Part shown: positions 40,001 through 50,760 of the stretch, one piece after another
Position numbering within the stretch: position 1 is the first letter of the stretch
Layout: each line of letters starts with the position of its first letter
Assembly: GCA_026418615.1 (NCBI GenBank)
Contig: JAOAAY010000003.1
Span: 1 to 64,000 of the forward strand
DNA from: Candidatus Sumerlaeaceae bacterium
GTDB lineage: Bacteria; Sumerlaeota; Sumerlaeia; Sumerlaeales; Sumerlaeaceae
Direction of reading: 5' to 3'
Length of the DNA: 64,000 nucleotides
The notes under the pieces: model-generated
Database searches by the model: none
Seen by the model: the letters and a program-made list of their open reading frames with translations, nothing else
What the model was told of the DNA's origin: nothing
Program-made: the position numbers and the translations under genes

Positions 40001-40377
40001 GCTCGATGATACGCCTCGGCAAGAGCGCTGAGCAGGGTGCCATTGATCTGTCCCTCGCGCATCCGGGCCCGGATGATGGCGATGGCCTGCTCGAAATGGC
40101 GCACCATGAGATGAGTGTGGGCATCAGCGGGAATGTGCCCTGCCGCGGGGGTTTGAGGTGCGTCGGCCAGATGATAACGGTACAGAGCGTGAAGGAATAA
40201 CGCGGAACGGACCCGCTCGTAAAGGTTCCGGGTGGTCCGCCGGAATTCTTCGAGTTCCTCGCAGGCGGTCATCAAAGCCGCCGGAGTCAGGGTTTGAGCG
40301 AGATCCCGCAGCGGTCTGTTACGCACGGCGGGATCGGGGCTGACAATGGTTTCGATGAACGGGTTGGTTGGATTCAT
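37036..40377 (-). CDS. bifunctional fucokinase-type GHMP kinase (N-terminal) / UGPase-like sugar nucleotidyltransferase (C-terminal)
   Basis: Kinase: RVNDIPKGSRLAVSTTLLACVITAL, GGSGGGWQDSGGIWPGFKVIEG, LGGMSGGGMGMFV; nucleotidyltransferase: VAVLTLAGGVGSRWTSGAGAVKAVNPF, LLHNIDTLGACPDPAALGAHLASGNTLTFEVV. Confidence 0.85.
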   Translation of the reverse strand: MNPTNPFIETIVSPDPAVRNRPLRDLAQTLTPAALMTACEELEEFRRTTRNLYERVRSALFLHALYRYHLADAPQTPAAGHIPADAHTHLMVRHFEQAIAIIRARMREGQINGTLLSALAEAYHRAAFQTLLDQVRQSVRASAGNRWMLRVGHPDEHPLRIRPELLTREPGSRLYPVLVESTPVRLDLSHSGWSDIFFLGMDYPEGARVLNISVDLGVHGRDRSCRPPVSACVRVIPEPLLRLTSVDLGATRDITDLSDLFNFGNDYLGLLKAGVIASGLLPSSFEGTDHSIAAILGRVVGRGLGIELVTRVNDIPKGSRLAVSTTLLACVITALMRATGQTLTLEGSLTEAERRLVASRAILGEWLGGSGGGWQDSGGIWPGFKVIEGAVATPGDPEFGISRGCLLPRHRLLGDREIHPRIRESLENCLILVHGGMAQNVGPILELVTEKYLLRGRAEWEARLAMRAIFDDILRALREGDLRALGRQTTRNWDGPLKTIIPAVTNHFTEQIIAKARERLRDDFWGFLMLGGMSGGGMGMFVNPRKAASFRDEILEIMTASKRELEDALPFAMDPVVYRFEVNHTGTCATLLRGAEALLPSGYYTLQIPELVREHPAKVSPLRLAEFDQFTASATEPGESFHMLRTIVTSLFRVSEPASRADRLRWDADAERIRRENTFDEVQHEQMRADLRAGRIGLARNRLPVSTDIEDVQPGDVTHLAEAASYREAGLAALQSGRVAVLTLAGGVGSRWTSGAGAVKAVNPFVFMSGRHRCFLEIHLAKTRRAAAESGAVIPHLVSTSYLTHGPISKHLTLNRSFGHDGPIYLSPGRAIGQRLVPMVRDLQFLWEETPQETLDERRQRVRDAARRALMEWARASGEGSDYTDNVALQRFNPPGHWYEVTNLFRNGVLATVLREHPGIQTILLHNIDTLGACPDPAALGAHLASGNTLTFEVVPRRVGDHGGGLARVNGRVRLLEGLAQPHEFDELRLRYYNSMTTWIEVDPLLALFGLTRSDLDGPSEEIAAAIRRVAQRLPVYVTIKDVKRRWGHGQEDIYPVAQFERLWSDMTALADVSCGFLVVDRKRGQQLKSPSELDPWIEDGSRDHVARLAGFA

Positions 40378-41345
40378 ACGCGGGTCAGACCGGCCGGCCG
40401 GCGCGTGGTTTCTGCAAGAACGGTGAGGATGGCGGTCAGGACCTCATCCCTGTCGCGCCCGGACAATCCCAAGGCCAGTTGTGTCTGAAGGAGCCCGTAG
40501 CGCGACCCGAGATCGTGGCGTGTGCCTTGCACCTCGAGCGCGAGATACTTTCCGCGCTGAGCCAGAATTTCGAGCGCCGGGGTCAACTGGGCCTGACCGC
40601 CGTGCCGTGTTTGCGGCAGGATGTCCTGCTCGAGAATGTCGAGCAGAACCGGTGTCAGCACATGCATTCCAAAAAAGCAGAGGTAATAGCCTGCCCGAAG
40701 ACCGGGGACCTGAAGTTCCATTTCGGCTCGCGATATGTTGGGTTTTTCAATGATCCGTTCGATCTGGTAGACACCGGTGGCATTGCCGACCCGTTTTCCG
40801 GCCACCGTGCCGTAGGCTCCGATAAGGTGTTCTCGGGTGGCATGGACAGCCGAAATGGCGCACTCCTCGGTGGCAGCCAGTTCCAGCAATTGCTGGGCGC
40901 AGCGCTTTTCCGGCATTTCGGAGATATAAAGGTGATCGCCGAGCAGCAGCAGGAACGGTTCGCCGGCGACAAATTGTTTGGCGCGGTGGACGGCATGCCC
41001 GTAACCGAGCGGCTCCTCCTGCACGGCGAAATGCAGGCGACCGAGCAGGTTGGTGATGCGTTCGGCTTGGGCTGTCGCCCATTCCACTCCCCGGTACGCC
41101 TCAAGGAGGTTGCGGCGCAGAAGATCAAAGCCGTCACGGTAGCGCGCTTCGTCGCCGGGCGCGCAGACGACACAGATTTCCTCAATGCCGCTGTCGAGCG
41201 CCTCTTCAGCGATGATCTGTAAAACGGGTTTATTTACTCCGTCGCGGTCCATAAACGGCAACATGGCCTTCTGGACGCTGTCGGCGGCCGGGTAGAGGCG
41301 CACGCCCCGCCCCGCCGCCGTGATGACTGCCTTGCGGATGATCAT
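40374..41345 (-). CDS. GalU-like UTP-glucose-1-phosphate uridylyltransferase / nucleotidyltransferase
   Basis: KAVITAAGRGVRLYPAADSVQKAMLPF, VQEEPLGYGHAVHRAKQFVAGEPFLLLLGDHLY; stop overlaps downstream start as ATGA. Confidence 0.88.
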   Translation of the reverse strand: MIIRKAVITAAGRGVRLYPAADSVQKAMLPFMDRDGVNKPVLQIIAEEALDSGIEEICVVCAPGDEARYRDGFDLLRRNLLEAYRGVEWATAQAERITNLLGRLHFAVQEEPLGYGHAVHRAKQFVAGEPFLLLLGDHLYISEMPEKRCAQQLLELAATEECAISAVHATREHLIGAYGTVAGKRVGNATGVYQIERIIEKPNISRAEMELQVPGLRAGYYLCFFGMHVLTPVLLDILEQDILPQTRHGGQAQLTPALEILAQRGKYLALEVQGTRHDLGSRYGLLQTQLALGLSGRDRDEVLTAILTVLAETTRRPAGLTRV

Positions 41346-41506
41346 GAGCCGTCTCGCCAGCGAATGGGATCTGTCTTGAACATGTCACGACCATGGCGCG
41401 ATGAATTGCGGTGGGCAAGCCTCTCCGGCAGCCTGAATAACGGCTTGCCTGAATCATAGCCAACATTTGGTCACCGAGCCGTGTTCCAGAGGGAGAAGGG
41501 AAAGCG

Positions 41507-42328
41507 TTGGTGCTGAAACCGCAGATATCAGTGATCATTCCGGCGCTCAACGAAGCGCGCACCATCACGAGTGTTTTGCGCTCTTTGGCCCGGCAGGATA
41601 TGATTTCCGTCGCTCAAGTCATTGTCGTGGATGGGATGAGCGAGGACGATACGGTTGATGTGGCCTACGGATTTCCATTTGTTGAAGTAGTGCAGGCCCA
41701 GCCGGGCCGGGCCAATCAGATGAATCACGGAGCGCGGATAGCACGCGCTCCCATCCTGTGGTTCCTTCACGCTGACTCCACCATTCCTGAGCCGACTTCC
41801 ATCAACGAAATCCTCGATGTGATGGCAGATCCCGAAGTCGCGGCGGGGGCTTTCCGATTCAAGTTACGCGGCGACGACCTCTACTACCGGCTTGTGACCG
41901 GGTGGGTGAACCTCCGGTCTTCTTTGTTGGGGCGTCCGTATGGCGATCAGGGGCTGTTTGTGAGGACTAAGGTTTTTCAGGAACTGGGCGGCTATGCGCC
42001 GGTCGAGATGTGCGAAGACCTGGATTTTGTGCTGCGGGTTAGAAAGGCCGGGCGTTTTGTGCTGCTCCGCCACCCCGTGGAGACGAGCGCCCGTACTTGG
42101 CAGCGCTACGGCAAGTTGCGCACCACGATCTACCATTTACGGGAATGGCTGGCCTTTGAGTTGTCACGCCTGCTGAGGCCACGGTCGCCGCTGGTTCGCG
42201 ATCAGCAGCCCGAGTCTGGCGTTGCGGCTGCAGAGCCCATGTCCGCGGCGACGCCGGGTCAAGGCGATCCGCGGTCGGCAACTCGCATGAACGAGGAAAA
42301 AGCACCCGAGTCGGCAGCAGCCCACTGA
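41507..42328 (+). CDS. glycosyltransferase family 2, TIGR04283-like
   Basis: ISVIIPALNEARTITSVLRSLARQD, GRANQMNHGARIARAPILWFLHADSTIP, GRPYGDQGLFVRTKVFQELGGYAPVEMCEDLDFVLR. Confidence 0.92.
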   Translation: MVLKPQISVIIPALNEARTITSVLRSLARQDMISVAQVIVVDGMSEDDTVDVAYGFPFVEVVQAQPGRANQMNHGARIARAPILWFLHADSTIPEPTSINEILDVMADPEVAAGAFRFKLRGDDLYYRLVTGWVNLRSSLLGRPYGDQGLFVRTKVFQELGGYAPVEMCEDLDFVLRVRKAGRFVLLRHPVETSARTWQRYGKLRTTIYHLREWLAFELSRLLRPRSPLVRDQQPESGVAAAEPMSAATPGQGDPRSATRMNEEKAPESAAAH

Positions 42329-42521
42329 ATGGGCCGCTCGCTGTTGCGACAGCGTGTTGTAAGTCTATGTTTTTCAGCAGGTTATGGAGCGGAAAATCGA
42401 GTCCGCTAGCAGCCCGGAGTCTGTCATTTGTGTTTGACGCGCGATCCCGCAGAGCGTACTTTTCAAGAGTTTTGTGACTTGCTCCACAGATGACCCGAAT
42501 CCACGCAGAAATGGCGGTTGA

Positions 42522-45119
<2,598 letters not shown>

Positions 45120-45158
45120 CCGGCCTGAGGGCCGGACGCGGGCCGGATAGGAGAGCCA

Positions 45159-45665
45159 GTGACAGGCGACGAGAAAACCTTTTGGGAAGTGTTGTGGGAG
45201 TACGATCCCAATGGTCTCGTGGCCGTGGACAGCCAGGGAATCATCCGCGTCGTCAATCCCGCTTTTTGCCGGATGTTTGGCTTCGAGGGACCCGTTGTGT
45301 CGGGCCGTCCTGTGACAGAGATTCTTGATGACGCCGAAATCTTTGACGAAGTGCGCCGCTCGCGTCAGGCCATCGTCGGGCGCGAGCGCCACTATCCCCG
45401 GCATAACCTTTATGTGAAACAGGTTGTATTTCCCGCCGGAGACGACGGGGTGGTGGCCTGCATCATGGTGAACATGACCGACGAATGGCGGCAGAGGGAG
45501 CGCCTGCGGACGATCACCCGCGAGAGCCTCGCAAAAATGGAGCGCGTCGTGGATCGCCAAATGAAAGTGGCTCAGGAGATAGCCGGCCTGCTTGGCGAGA
45601 CGACTGCGGAAACCAAACTGACCCTCCTCGAACTGACGCGAATGCTCGAGCAGGAGAAACCGTGA
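45159..45665 (+). CDS. stand-alone PAS domain protein similar to the PAS region of [FeFe]-hydrogenase-associated sensor proteins
   Basis: YDPNGLVAVDSQGIIRVVNPAFCRMFGFEG...; C-terminal VDRQMKVAQEIAGLLGETTAETKLTLLELTRML. Confidence 0.85.
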   Translation: MTGDEKTFWEVLWEYDPNGLVAVDSQGIIRVVNPAFCRMFGFEGPVVSGRPVTEILDDAEIFDEVRRSRQAIVGRERHYPRHNLYVKQVVFPAGDDGVVACIMVNMTDEWRQRERLRTITRESLAKMERVVDRQMKVAQEIAGLLGETTAETKLTLLELTRMLEQEKP

Positions 45666-45666
45666 G

Positions 45667-46827
45667 TTGGAAGCGTTCGTTGAGATCGAGACAGTTCAAC
45701 TCAACAAGCACGGCGAGCAGTTGTGTGGGGATCGGGTCCTTGTCCACCGGACTCCGGGCCGGGCCGTTGTCATCCTGTCAGACGGACTCGGCAGCGGTGT
45801 CAAAGCCAACATTCTCGCCACCCTGACGACCACCATCATCCGGCGCATGATATCTGCGGGGGCGGATCTGGGCGATGTGGTGGACACGATTGCCGGGACG
45901 CTGCCTGTGTGTCAGGTGCGGGGTTTGGCCTATGCGACCTTTGCACTAGTCGAAGTGGACACGGTCGCCTGCCGTCTGCGGGCGGTCAACTACGACAATC
46001 CGCCCATTCTTTTTTTTAGACGAGGGCGGCGCATCAGGCCTGAGTCGCGGACAGAGCCCGTGCGCGGGCGTCAGGTCTCGGTCATGGAGTCCGATGTGGA
46101 AATGGGCGACCACATCGTGTTGATGAGCGACGGCGTCACCCACGCCGCCCCGGGCAATCGTACGGACCGCCGCTGGGACAGTGACGCGATTGCCGCGCAT
46201 TTGGAAAAGCAGATCCGCCTGCAACCGGCAACAGCGCGCAGCCTTGTGCGCAACCTGGCCCATCTGACATCGGCGCTTTACCATGGGCGCCCGTCAGACG
46301 ATGCGACCATTGTCGGCCTCCACACCCGTCAGCGCGCATCGCTGATGATTTTCACGGGTCCGCCACAGGACCCGGCGCGGGACTTCGATTGTGCGGAACG
46401 CCTACTCAATTTTCCCGGCCGGAGGGTCATTTGCGGCGGAACCACAGCGACGATTGTCGGCATGCACCTCGCCGAGGTGATTGAGACAGATCTTGCCACC
46501 ATGCGCGAGGGCATTCCCCCGATCGGGCTACTCCGGGAGGTGGATCTCGTAACCGAGGGCATGCTCACGATGCTCAAGGCGTTGGATCTACTGCGGGACT
46601 CTTGTGGCGACCCACAGCGGCTGCCGCGCGACCGAAATGGCGCGGTGTTGCTTGCGCGGGAATTGCTGGCCGCCGATGTCATCGAATTTCTCGTGGGGCT
46701 CAAAACGAGTGATTATTACCAAAATGTGCTTCTGCCGGGCGAGATTTCCGTCAGGAAAAACCTGGTGCGGGAACTTGAGTCGTGTCTGACCTCGTTGGGG
46801 AAGGAGGTGAACATCTCATACTGTTAG
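45667..46827 (+). CDS. SpoIIE-family PP2C serine phosphatase of the hydrogenase-associated type
   Basis: VEIETVQLNKHGEQLCGDRVLVHRTPGRAVVILSDGLGSGVKANILATLTTTIIRRM; DHIVLMSDGVTHA; SDDATIVGL; C-terminal RRVICGGTTATIV...VDLVTEGMLTMLKAL. Confidence 0.9.
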   Translation: MEAFVEIETVQLNKHGEQLCGDRVLVHRTPGRAVVILSDGLGSGVKANILATLTTTIIRRMISAGADLGDVVDTIAGTLPVCQVRGLAYATFALVEVDTVACRLRAVNYDNPPILFFRRGRRIRPESRTEPVRGRQVSVMESDVEMGDHIVLMSDGVTHAAPGNRTDRRWDSDAIAAHLEKQIRLQPATARSLVRNLAHLTSALYHGRPSDDATIVGLHTRQRASLMIFTGPPQDPARDFDCAERLLNFPGRRVICGGTTATIVGMHLAEVIETDLATMREGIPPIGLLREVDLVTEGMLTMLKALDLLRDSCGDPQRLPRDRNGAVLLARELLAADVIEFLVGLKTSDYYQNVLLPGEISVRKNLVRELESCLTSLGKEVNISYC

Positions 46828-46906
46828 GCAGGGGCCAAAGCCTGCTGTTTGTTCCATAATTGACCTGTGCCGGTGAGTTATCATATTATTTTGTGGAAGG
46901 CGGCGC

Positions 46907-48301
46907 GTGGCCAGTAACGGCGGCAAGCGTGCGGGTGCGCGGACAGGATCGGACCAGACCTCCACGCTGACGCCCGCGGTGGCCATGGCGCCGGCGCCGC
47001 CGTTGGAGCGGGGGGCGGTGCTAAAGGCGCGCCACTCCTATCGTCTGGAACGCGTGCTGGGGCGGGGCGGCTATGCGTCGGTGTATCTCGCCGAGACCCT
47101 CGAAACTTCAAGTGAGACGCCGGAGGTTGTGCCGCGTCAGGTCGCGCTTAAAGTCTTCAATTCGCCGGTCGAGGCGGATCCGGCCCAGTTTCTCAAGCGC
47201 GAACTTTCCTCGCTGCTTGCGCTGCGCCACGAACGCATCATTCGCGTTTACGATTGGAATCTTGATCCGCCCAATGCTTTTGTGGTGCTTGAGTATCATC
47301 CGAGTGGAAACCTTTTTCAGGCTGGTGCCAGCGGTCGCCTGCCGGCAGAAGGCGAGGTCTGGCGGCTGCTGGCGCATTTGATGTCGGCTTTGAGCACTGC
47401 GCACCGGGCCAGCATCCTCCATCTCGACATCAAGCCCGACAATGTACTGGTCGATGTAGACGGCAATTTTGTGCTGACGGATTTCGGTATCTCGCAAGGC
47501 AGCGGCGTTTCGCGCCAGCAGATGGCGTTTGGCCTTGGCTCGCCCGGGTATCAGGCACCCGAACAGCGCTTTCGCGACACGAACCTCATCGGCGCTCGGA
47601 CGGATCTTTGGGGCGCAGGAGCGACTGCGTATGCTTACTTTACCGGGCTGCGGCTCAACCGCCACCTTAATCTCTTGGCCGGTCCCGGTGCCTCGTCACC
47701 CTTCGGGCTACCGCCGGTGTCGGAGCACCGCCCGTGCAGCGCGGCGCTCGAGCAGGTCATCATGAGTCTTCTGATGTTTGAGCCGTTGCGCCGGCCGGGG
47801 AGTGCGGCCGAGGTTCTTGCTCAGGTGATGCGTCACACGAGTGCCGGAGACATTCAACCAGCGGTGCTCGGGTCGGGACGAAAGGCTGACCCTGCGGGGG
47901 CAGAAGTGCGGGAACTGGTCTCCCGTATCGTGGATCCACATTTGGCTGCGATCTGCAAGGCGAGCGATGTGATAGGGAAATACATCGTGTTTGAAGATGG
48001 CGAAGTGCTCGCCAGTCAGGGCGACTTGGCTCGGCATGCCTTCGTGTTGCTCCAAGGCGAGGTTGTTGTCGAGCGGGCCGGCGATGTCGAATCGGTGGTT
48101 TGCAGGGAGGGGGTCTTTCTCGGCGAGGTGTCTGCACTGACGGGCCTGCCGCGCACGACAACCCTGCGAGCCCGTGGCCGCGTTTGGGTGTTGGCTTTCA
48201 ATGCAGCCGAATTCGAACAGTTTGTGGTGTCTTATCCGGCCGTGGCTGTGCGACTTCTCAAATCGCTCGCCGTGCGATTGGCCGACCGACCGAACGCCTA
48301 A
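46907..48301 (+). CDS. Ser/Thr protein kinase with C-terminal cyclic-nucleotide-binding domain
   Basis: RVLGRGGYASVYLAE, ILHLDIKPDNVLVDVDGNFVLTDFGIS, GSPGYQAPEQ; C-terminal FEDGEVLASQGDLARHAFVLLQGEVVVERAG...FLGEVSALTGLPRTTTLRARGRVWVLAF. Confidence 0.92.
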   Translation: MASNGGKRAGARTGSDQTSTLTPAVAMAPAPPLERGAVLKARHSYRLERVLGRGGYASVYLAETLETSSETPEVVPRQVALKVFNSPVEADPAQFLKRELSSLLALRHERIIRVYDWNLDPPNAFVVLEYHPSGNLFQAGASGRLPAEGEVWRLLAHLMSALSTAHRASILHLDIKPDNVLVDVDGNFVLTDFGISQGSGVSRQQMAFGLGSPGYQAPEQRFRDTNLIGARTDLWGAGATAYAYFTGLRLNRHLNLLAGPGASSPFGLPPVSEHRPCSAALEQVIMSLLMFEPLRRPGSAAEVLAQVMRHTSAGDIQPAVLGSGRKADPAGAEVRELVSRIVDPHLAAICKASDVIGKYIVFEDGEVLASQGDLARHAFVLLQGEVVVERAGDVESVVCREGVFLGEVSALTGLPRTTTLRARGRVWVLAFNAAEFEQFVVSYPAVAVRLLKSLAVRLADRPNA

Positions 48302-48440
48302 CGCGAGTCTCGTGCCGGCGCTGGATTTGTGTCATAGACTATGTTGATACGCCGGCTGCGCGCTTCAGGTTGATTCTGCGTTGCCCGGATGAGACAGCCA
48401 ATGTAGACATTGAGGCGATTGAGGGCGGGAGTTCATTCAT

Positions 48441-50753
48441 ATGACGCTCACGAAACAGACGCGGATGATCCGTGCCGTTGCCGTTATGATCCTGGGTCTT
48501 CTCGGCACATGGGCATCGGCCCAGCCCGCCAACGATGATTTCGCCAATCGCGAGGCCCTTGTTGGAGCCTCCGGCACAGTTACCGGCAGCAACGACGGAG
48601 CGACGACCGAACCTTTTGAGACCGACCATGCCGGGATACCGGGCGGGGCGTCCGTCTGGTGGACTTGGACGGCCACCACGGACGGCTGTTTCTCTGTGGA
48701 CACTTACGATAGCACTTTTGACACGGTGCTGGCCGTGTACACAGGGCCGGGTCTCGGATCGTTGTTTGAGCAGGCTAGCAACAATAATTATGGAACCACG
48801 CAGACCAGCCGTGTTGGCTTTGATGTGCTGGCCGGCACGCAATTGCACATCGTTGTGGACGGCGTGGCTGGGGCTACAGGAACAATAGTGCTCAACTGGC
48901 GCTTGGTTCCTCCAGTTGGTGATGTGGCAAACCCAAGCCCGTTTGATTTCGAGACCACTAGCAACCAGTCTATCCTGCTTGATTGGGCGGACGCCGGGGG
49001 CGCCACGGAATACGAAGTGTGGTTCCAGTCCGTGTTGATCGCTGTCACCACCGAAAGCCAGTACCAGATTCCCGTGCTCCTGCCCTACGATCAATACCTG
49101 TGGCAGATTTTGGCCCGCAACGACTGCGCCACCACGGTTAGCCCGCCCTGGCGTTTTTCGGTCTGCCCGCCGGTGTTTGGTCCGGCCACCATGCCGTCAC
49201 CGTTTGATGGCGAGACCACCTGGTCTTCGTTGGTGCGATACGACTGGGAGGATACCCCGGGGACGAGTGTATATAATGTTTATGTGGATGGTATTTTTTA
49301 CACCAACACCGCGGTCAGCCACATGGATTATCTGGCCACGCAGACAGCAGGACCCCACACCTGGCAAGTGTTCTCCATCAATGCCTGCGACACGACAGCC
49401 AGCGAGGTGTGGAATTATTGCATCAACGAGACTCCGTCCAATCCGTCGCCGGCAAATGCCGTTGTGCTGTGCGTCCCGCCGGTTTCGTTGTCCTGGACAG
49501 GGCTGACCGGCGTGGATTTTGATGTTTATCTGGATGGCGTGCTGATTGGCACAACAACCGCCACGAGTTTCACACTGCCAACCCCGCCTGCCCTCGGCAC
49601 CCACACCTGGCAAGTGGTGAGCCGCACATCTTGCGCCTCGTTGGCATCGCCCCTCTGGACCTTTGATGTCTCCAGCGGAATCCAGCCCAACGCGGCGATG
49701 TGGATCACGGATGGCATTGTTCACGCCATTGCCGTCGTGGACGACACGATTTACATCGGTGGGGTGTTTAACCATGTCGGACCGGCGGACGGTTCGGGCT
49801 GGCAGCCACGCCGAAACCTCGCGGCAATCAGTGCCATCACCGGGACCGCCACTGGTTGGAACCCCGGCGCGGATGGCCCCGTTTACGCACTTGCGGCGAC
49901 GCCCACACAGATTTTTGTCGGCGGCGAGTTCTTTTCCGCTGGCGGCTCATTGCGGCCGCGTCTCGCTGCCTTGACCACGACAGGGTCGTTGTTGCCGCTC
50001 AACCTGCAACCGGATGGCACGGTCAGGGCGCTGGCTCTTGACGGATCAACGCTGTATGTCGGCGGGGATTTTACCTCCGTCGCCGGCCAGCCGCGCAACC
50101 GCCTCGCCGCTGCAAATGTCGCACTGAATACGCTACTGCCGTGGAATCCTAACGCAGATAATTCGGTGCGCGCTCTGCTCTTGCATCAAGGCCGCCTTTA
50201 TGTCGGCGGGGTCTTTTCCAATGTAGGCGGCTCGCCCCGGCGGGGGCTGGCGGAACTCGATCCCGCAGGCGGCGGAGTTCTGCCGTTTGATGCCCAGTGC
50301 AGCCATTATGTGTACGGCTTAGCCGCTCGCGACGCGACCCTCTATGTCGGGGGATCGTTTACCACCATCGGCGGGCAGTTCAGGCAGAATCTGGCGGCTC
50401 TTGATCTCACATCAACAGGTTCGGCCTTGGCATGGAATCCGGGAGCGAACGCCGCCGTGAATGCTGTCGCCGTGCGGGGTGACATTGTTTATGTTGGCGG
50501 GTTCTTCTCGTTTTGCGGCGGTCAAATCCGTTCGCGGCTGGCTGCCTTGGATGCAAACAATGGTTCGGCCTATCTTTGCTCGTACGATGCGAACAATGTT
50601 GTGAGGGCTATCAACCTGGTCAGCGGGCGTCTCGTGGTCGGCGGTGATTTCACCTACTTCAGTTCCGCTTTCGCCCAAGGGTTTGGGTTTTTTGGCCCGT
50701 TGCTGGGTGCCTCGCGGGTTGCCGACTGGACTGCTTACGCCGCAGTCCCCTGA
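48441..50753 (+). CDS. secreted protein with Ig/FnIII-like repeats and C-terminal beta-propeller repeats
   Basis: Signal peptide; three Cys-containing segments ending HTWQVxSxxxCxxxxSxxWxF-like; at least five repeats of (L/I)YVGGxFxxxGGxxRxxLAALD...WNPxAxxxVxAL. Confidence 0.85.
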   Translation: MTLTKQTRMIRAVAVMILGLLGTWASAQPANDDFANREALVGASGTVTGSNDGATTEPFETDHAGIPGGASVWWTWTATTDGCFSVDTYDSTFDTVLAVYTGPGLGSLFEQASNNNYGTTQTSRVGFDVLAGTQLHIVVDGVAGATGTIVLNWRLVPPVGDVANPSPFDFETTSNQSILLDWADAGGATEYEVWFQSVLIAVTTESQYQIPVLLPYDQYLWQILARNDCATTVSPPWRFSVCPPVFGPATMPSPFDGETTWSSLVRYDWEDTPGTSVYNVYVDGIFYTNTAVSHMDYLATQTAGPHTWQVFSINACDTTASEVWNYCINETPSNPSPANAVVLCVPPVSLSWTGLTGVDFDVYLDGVLIGTTTATSFTLPTPPALGTHTWQVVSRTSCASLASPLWTFDVSSGIQPNAAMWITDGIVHAIAVVDDTIYIGGVFNHVGPADGSGWQPRRNLAAISAITGTATGWNPGADGPVYALAATPTQIFVGGEFFSAGGSLRPRLAALTTTGSLLPLNLQPDGTVRALALDGSTLYVGGDFTSVAGQPRNRLAAANVALNTLLPWNPNADNSVRALLLHQGRLYVGGVFSNVGGSPRRGLAELDPAGGGVLPFDAQCSHYVYGLAARDATLYVGGSFTTIGGQFRQNLAALDLTSTGSALAWNPGANAAVNAVAVRGDIVYVGGFFSFCGGQIRSRLAALDANNGSAYLCSYDANNVVRAINLVSGRLVVGGDFTYFSSAFAQGFGFFGPLLGASRVADWTAYAAVP

Positions 50754-50760
50754 TTGCCGC

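Noticed and set aside
48441-50753. Repeats in the propeller gene as satellite DNA or a CRISPR-like array
   Set aside because: Repeats are degenerate, in-frame protein blades with no regular spacers or palindromic repeat units.
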